The notes under the pieces are model-generated. The model searched no databases. It had not been told where the DNA came from and was given only the letters and a program-made list of their open reading frames with translations. The position numbers were made by a program, and so were the translations under genes. From Phytobacter palmae (GTDB lineage: Bacteria > Pseudomonadota > Gammaproteobacteria > Enterobacterales > Enterobacteriaceae), in the NCBI GenBank assembly GCA_900112785.1, contig FONB01000020.1:1-63530 (forward strand): a DNA stretch of 63,530 nucleotides, read 5' to 3'. Of this stretch, positions 59,689 through 63,530 are shown one piece after another. The first letter of the stretch is position 1; each line of letters opens with the position of its first letter.

Positions 59689-60416
59689 CCAAACTGATTG
59701 TCCCTGACTGGCCGCTGCCCTCAGGCGTAGCGGCATGTAGCTCTACACGTATCGGTGGGGTGAGTCTGCCACCTTATGACTCGCTCAACCTGGGCGCGCA
59801 CTGTGGTGATGACCTCACGCATGTTGAGGAGAATCGTAAGCGGATGTTCGCGGCAGGTCAGCTGCCGTCGAAACCGGTCTGGCTTGAACAGGTTCACGGT
59901 AAGAATGTCCTGAAACTTACCGGTGAGCCTTACGCCAGTAAGCGTGCCGATGCGTCGTACAGCAATACGCCAGGGGCCGTTTGTGCAGTGATGACCGCAG
60001 ACTGCCTGCCCGTGCTTTTTTGCAATCGTGATGGTACTGAAGTGGCTGCGGCTCACGCGGGTTGGCGTGGTCTCTGTGCGGGTGTGCTGGAAGAGACCGT
60101 CGCCTGCTTTGCTGATAAACCCGAAAATATTCTTGCCTGGCTGGGCCCGGCTATTGGGCCTGATGCTTTTGAGGTCGGCCCGGAAGTGCGCGATGCTTTT
60201 ATGGCAGTTGAAACTATCGCAGAGAGGGCGTTTCGTCCGTTAGGGGAAAAATATTACGCGGATATCTACACCCTCGCCCGTCAGCGCCTGACAAGCGTCG
60301 GAGTGACGCAAGTTTTCGGTGGCGATCACTGCACCTTCAGCCAAAAGGATGATTTTTTCTCATATCGTCGCGACAAGGTCACGGGCCGTATGGCAAGTTT
60401 CATTTGGCTGATATAA
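59685..60416 (+). CDS. pgeF: Peptidoglycan editing factor PgeF (YfiH, laccase-domain)
   Basis: 243 residues, family length. Metal and active-site residues lie in EQVHGKNVL, MTADCLPVLF, AAHAGWRGLCAGVLE and FGGDHCTF. E. coli YfiH removes L-Ser from UDP-MurNAc-L-Ser so that L-Ala is used in peptidoglycan; related enzymes act on purine nucleosides. Translationally coupled to rluD. Confidence 0.96.
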   Translation: MTKLIVPDWPLPSGVAACSSTRIGGVSLPPYDSLNLGAHCGDDLTHVEENRKRMFAAGQLPSKPVWLEQVHGKNVLKLTGEPYASKRADASYSNTPGAVCAVMTADCLPVLFCNRDGTEVAAAHAGWRGLCAGVLEETVACFADKPENILAWLGPAIGPDAFEVGPEVRDAFMAVETIAERAFRPLGEKYYADIYTLARQRLTSVGVTQVFGGDHCTFSQKDDFFSYRRDKVTGRMASFIWLI

Positions 60417-60478
60417 CCTAACGAATCAAGACGATCCGGTACGGGTAACTTTCTTTTCGCATAATTCAGGTCATTCAC

Positions 60479-60506
60479 CTTGAATAATTGAGGGATGACC
60501 TCATTT
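60479..60506 (+). promoter_or_regulatory. Sigma32 promoter of clpB
   Basis: CTTGAAT (60479-60485), 13-bp spacer, CCTCATTT (60499-60506), the same as in E. coli clpB, 40 bp before the start codon. Confidence 0.85.
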
Positions 60507-60545
60507 AATCTCCAGTAGCAATTTTGACCTGTTATGGGGGGAGTT

Positions 60546-63119
60546 ATGCGTCTGGATCGTCTTACCAATAAATTCCAGCTTGCTCTTGCCGATGCCCAGT
60601 CGCTTGCACTGGGGCACGACAACCAATTCATCGAACCTCTTCATTTAATGAGCGCCTTGCTAAATCAGGAAGGGGGATCGGTACGTCCTTTATTAACATC
60701 TGCTGGCGTTAACGCCGGGCAATTGCGTACGGCTGTTGAGCAGGCGTTAAGCCGTTTGCCGCAGGTGGAAGGCACCGGTGGCGATGTGCAGCCTTCACAA
60801 GACCTCATGCGAGTGCTGAATCTCTGCGACAAGCTGGCGCAGAAAAGAGGGGACAACTTTATTTCGTCAGAGCTTTTTATTCTGGCGGCGCTTGAATCAC
60901 ATGGTTCGCTTGCTGACCTGCTGAAATCAGCTGGTGCGACGATGGCAAATGTGACTCAGGCAATTGATCAAATGCGTGGAGGTGACAACGTGAACGATCA
61001 AGGGGCCGAAGATCAACGTCAGGCCTTGAAAAAATACACGGTCGATCTGACCGAGCGTGCTGAACAAGGCAAGCTCGATCCGGTTATCGGGCGTGATGAA
61101 GAAATTCGCCGTACCATTCAGGTATTGCAACGCCGTACTAAAAACAACCCTGTCCTTATTGGGGAACCGGGTGTCGGTAAAACAGCGATTGTTGAAGGGC
61201 TGGCACAGCGTATTGTTAACGGTGAAGTCCCGGAGGGTTTAAAAGGCCGTCGGGTACTGGCGCTGGACATGGGGTCGCTGGTGGCCGGGGCGAAATATCG
61301 TGGTGAATTTGAAGAGCGTTTAAAAGGTGTGCTTAACGACCTCTCCAAACAGGAAGGTAACGTCATTCTCTTTATTGATGAATTGCACACCATGGTGGGG
61401 GCGGGAAAAGCAGACGGCGCGATGGATGCCGGGAACATGCTGAAACCGGCGCTGGCACGTGGTGAGCTTCACTGCGTAGGGGCAACGACGCTTGATGAGT
61501 ATCGCCAGTACATTGAAAAAGACGCGGCACTGGAACGTCGCTTCCAGAAAGTGTTTGTTGCTGAACCTTCGGTTGAAGACACCATTGCAATTCTGCGTGG
61601 CCTGAAAGAACGTTATGAGTTGCATCATCACGTACAGATTACTGACCCGGCGATCGTGGCGGCTGCGACTTTATCGCATCGCTATATTGCTGACCGCCAG
61701 CTGCCGGATAAAGCTATCGATCTGATCGATGAAGCGGCGTCCAGCATCCGTATGCAGATTGATTCTAAGCCGGAAGAGCTGGACAGACTGGATCGTCGTA
61801 TTATCCAGCTCAAACTGGAACAGCAGGCGCTACTGAAAGAATCGGATGATGCCAGTAAAAAACGTCTGGAGATGCTCAACGATGAGCTTTCTGATAAAGA
61901 GCGGCAGTATTCCACATTAGAAGAAGAGTGGAAGGCGGAGAAAGCCTCGCTTTCCGGAACTCAAACGATTAAGGCCGAGCTTGAGCAGGCGAAAATTGCT
62001 ATTGAGCAGGCGCGTCGTGTTGGTGATCTGGCGCGGATGTCTGAGTTGCAGTACGGCAAGATCCCGGAACTGGAAAAACAACTGGAAGCGGCCACTCAGT
62101 CTGAAGGTAAAACGATGCGTCTGTTACGTAATAAAGTGACGGATGCAGAAATTGCCGAAGTGCTGGCTCGCTGGACCGGTATTCCGGTTTCCAGAATGAT
62201 GGAAGGCGAACGCGAAAAACTGCTGCGTATGGAGCAAGAACTGCATCAGCGTGTGATTGGCCAGGATGAAGCTGTTGAAGCTGTATCGAATGCCATTCGC
62301 CGTAGCCGTGCCGGGTTGTCCGATCCGAATCGGCCAATTGGCTCTTTCTTATTCCTTGGTCCGACCGGGGTAGGGAAAACCGAGCTGTGTAAATCGCTGG
62401 CTAACTTTATGTTTGATAGCGATGACGCCATGGTTCGTATCGATATGTCTGAGTTTATGGAGAAACACTCGGTATCGCGTCTCGTTGGTGCTCCTCCGGG
62501 ATATGTCGGGTATGAAGAAGGGGGCTATCTGACTGAGGCAGTTCGCCGCCGTCCTTACTCTGTCATTTTGCTCGATGAGATTGAGAAGGCACACCCGGAT
62601 GTGTTCAACATTTTGTTGCAGGTGCTGGATGATGGTCGCCTGACCGACGGGCAGGGGAGAACGGTGGACTTCCGTAACACGGTTGTCATCATGACTTCTA
62701 ACCTGGGCTCGGATTTAATTCAGGAGCGTTTTGGCGAACTGGATTACGGCCACATGAAAGAGCTTGTGTTAGGTGTGGTCAGCCATAGCTTCCGTCCGGA
62801 ATTCATCAACCGTATAGATGAAGTAGTGGTATTCCATCCGCTTGGTGAAAAACACATCGCTTCTATTGCTCAAATTCAATTGCAGCGTTTGTACAAACGT
62901 CTGGAAGAGCGCGGTTATGAAGTTAGCCTTTCTGATGAAGCCTTGAAACTGCTGAGCGAGAATGGTTTTGATCCGGTGTATGGTGCACGACCTTTGAAAC
63001 GTGCGATTCAACAGCAGATCGAAAACCCGCTGGCGCAGCAAATTTTGTCTGGCGATCTTATTCCGGGCAAAATAATTCAGTTAGTTGTGAAAGACGATCG
63101 TATTGTGGCAGTGCAGTAA
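60546..63119 (+). CDS. clpB: Disaggregase ClpB
   Basis: 857 residues, exactly the E. coli length. Clp N-domain (1-145), first AAA+ with [10 protein letters not shown] (near 206), M-domain coiled coil (about 410-520), second AAA+ with [10 protein letters not shown] (near 605). It threads aggregated protein with DnaK-DnaJ-GrpE. The start at 60546 ([10 protein letters not shown]) follows GGGGGAG; the earlier in-frame start at 60534 is inside that site. An internal GTG start makes the short form. Confidence 0.99.
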   Translation: MRLDRLTNKFQLALADAQSLALGHDNQFIEPLHLMSALLNQEGGSVRPLLTSAGVNAGQLRTAVEQALSRLPQVEGTGGDVQPSQDLMRVLNLCDKLAQKRGDNFISSELFILAALESHGSLADLLKSAGATMANVTQAIDQMRGGDNVNDQGAEDQRQALKKYTVDLTERAEQGKLDPVIGRDEEIRRTIQVLQRRTKNNPVLIGEPGVGKTAIVEGLAQRIVNGEVPEGLKGRRVLALDMGSLVAGAKYRGEFEERLKGVLNDLSKQEGNVILFIDELHTMVGAGKADGAMDAGNMLKPALARGELHCVGATTLDEYRQYIEKDAALERRFQKVFVAEPSVEDTIAILRGLKERYELHHHVQITDPAIVAAATLSHRYIADRQLPDKAIDLIDEAASSIRMQIDSKPEELDRLDRRIIQLKLEQQALLKESDDASKKRLEMLNDELSDKERQYSTLEEEWKAEKASLSGTQTIKAELEQAKIAIEQARRVGDLARMSELQYGKIPELEKQLEAATQSEGKTMRLLRNKVTDAEIAEVLARWTGIPVSRMMEGEREKLLRMEQELHQRVIGQDEAVEAVSNAIRRSRAGLSDPNRPIGSFLFLGPTGVGKTELCKSLANFMFDSDDAMVRIDMSEFMEKHSVSRLVGAPPGYVGYEEGGYLTEAVRRRPYSVILLDEIEKAHPDVFNILLQVLDDGRLTDGQGRTVDFRNTVVIMTSNLGSDLIQERFGELDYGHMKELVLGVVSHSFRPEFINRIDEVVVFHPLGEKHIASIAQIQLQRLYKRLEERGYEVSLSDEALKLLSENGFDPVYGARPLKRAIQQQIENPLAQQILSGDLIPGKIIQLVVKDDRIVAVQ
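60980..60992 (+). promoter_or_regulatory. Internal ribosome site and GTG start within clpB (ClpB short form)
   Basis: GGAGGTGACAAC precedes an in-frame GTG (60990-60992, codon 149). In E. coli the same site gives the 79-kDa form without the N domain, active in disaggregation alongside the full form. Confidence 0.88.
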
Positions 63120-63134
63120 GTCACAAAACAGTAA

Positions 63135-63164
63135 AAACGAGCCCCCAGGGGCTCGTTTTTGTTT
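63135..63164 (+). terminator. clpB terminator
   Basis: AACGAGCCCCCAGGGGCTCG stem followed by TTTTTGTTT. Confidence 0.92.
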
Positions 63165-63243
63165 AAAAACCAGGCAAGAATTGCCTTTCAATATCCGTTT
63201 TGCCTGGAAAGTGAGCAAACGATAATTTTTTTGAATTTTATGC

Positions 63244-63271
63244 TTGTCACTTCACAGGAACTCCCTATAAT
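63244..63271 (+). promoter_or_regulatory. rRNA operon promoter P1
   Basis: TTGTCA (63244-63249), 16-bp spacer, TATAAT (63266-63271), followed by the GC-rich discriminator GCGCC. AT-rich UP-type sequence (ATAATTTTTTTGAATTTTAT) lies directly upstream. rrnG follows clpB in E. coli. Confidence 0.95.
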
Positions 63272-63363
63272 GCGCCTCCACTGACACGGAACAACGGCAG
63301 ACAAGCCGCCGGGTCAGCGGGGTTCTCCTGAGAGTCCCGGCAGAGAAAAGCGAAAATAAACGC

Positions 63364-63391
63364 TTGACTCTGAAAGAGGAAAGCGTAATAT
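63364..63391 (+). promoter_or_regulatory. rRNA operon promoter P2
   Basis: TTGACT (63364-63369), 16-bp spacer, TAATAT (63386-63391), followed by GCGCC-like discriminator ACGCCACC. About 120 bp after P1, the usual distance. Confidence 0.93.
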
Positions 63392-63429
63392 ACGCCACCT
63401 CGCGACAGAGCGCTAAAGCGCGTCGCAAC

Positions 63430-63530
63430 TGCTCTTTAACAATTTATCAGACAATCTGTGTGGGCACTCAAAGTGACATGGATTCTTGATGTCCTCGGAC
63501 ACTAAATGAATACCAAGTCTCAAGAGTGAA
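63430..63530 (+). other. rRNA leader with boxA; 16S gene lies beyond the window
   Basis: TGCTCTTTAACAATTTATCA at 63430 is boxA of the antitermination (nut-like) site bound by NusB/S10. The leader continues to the window end; the mature 16S start (AAATTGAAGAG) is not reached. Confidence 0.93.

Overview
The window is chromosomal DNA of an enteric gammaproteobacterium (order Enterobacterales, closest in feel to Enterobacter, Lelliottia or Leclercia; the genus cannot be settled by reading alone). Most gene order is that of the E. coli interval from the tRNA-Arg cluster through luxS, emrAB, proU, nrdHIEF, ssrA, recN, ffh, aroF/tyrA/pheA and clpB to an rRNA operon, inverted relative to the usual map, with accessory genes inserted at several points.

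Layout. 1-4.1 kb: two tRNA-Arg(ACG) genes, a BON lipoprotein, yqaB-yqaA, gshA, the sRNA MicA with a sigmaE promoter, luxS. 4.1-11.3 kb (accessory): AraC regulator facing a long-type 2-isopropylmalate synthase; a lipoprotein plus coiled-coil FKBP-like protein carrying 219-bp internal repeats; an operon of an RNA ligase and an HD-Pnk end-healing enzyme. 11.5-25.7 kb: emrRAB, a decayed ygaZ, a YgaY-like MFS transporter, proVWX with an ERIC element inside the operon, nrdHIEF behind a pair of NrdR boxes, ygaM, ygaC. 25.7-35.4 kb: alaE, a 59-residue YodC-like gene, yqaE, an unknown 282-residue protein, SDR plus LysR pair, an orphan Dcm-like methyltransferase, an ECF sigma/NrsF-type anti-sigma/DsbD-like/peroxiredoxin cassette, and an H-NS/StpA paralogue. 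35.4-39.9 kb: an AT-rich island abutting the 3' side of ssrA, with an unknown lipoprotein, an intact and a truncated DUF7079-like gene, a decayed IS911-like element and a 123-bp duplication of the ssrA downstream flank. 39.9-63.5 kb: ssrA-smpB, ratAB, a ClbS/DfsB-like gene, bamE, recN, nadK, grpE, corB, ypjD, ffh, rpsP-rimM-trmD-rplS, a yfiL-like remnant, aroF-tyrA, an SMP-30 lactonase, pheLA, raiA, bamD, rluD-pgeF, clpB, and the promoters and leader of an rRNA operon.

The core genes are familiar: translation and ribosome rescue, outer-membrane assembly, envelope and heat stress (sigmaE and sigma32 sites are readable), SOS repair (two LexA boxes before recN), osmoprotection and aromatic amino-acid synthesis (TyrR boxes, pheL attenuator). 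The most interesting non-core piece is the compact RNA repair operon (sealing ligase plus 5' kinase/2',3'-phosphoesterase). Next are the envelope redox sigma-factor cassette, the repeat-bearing FKBP-like protein and the ssrA-linked island. None can be called undescribed from sequence alone; what could be new is their biology in this host.
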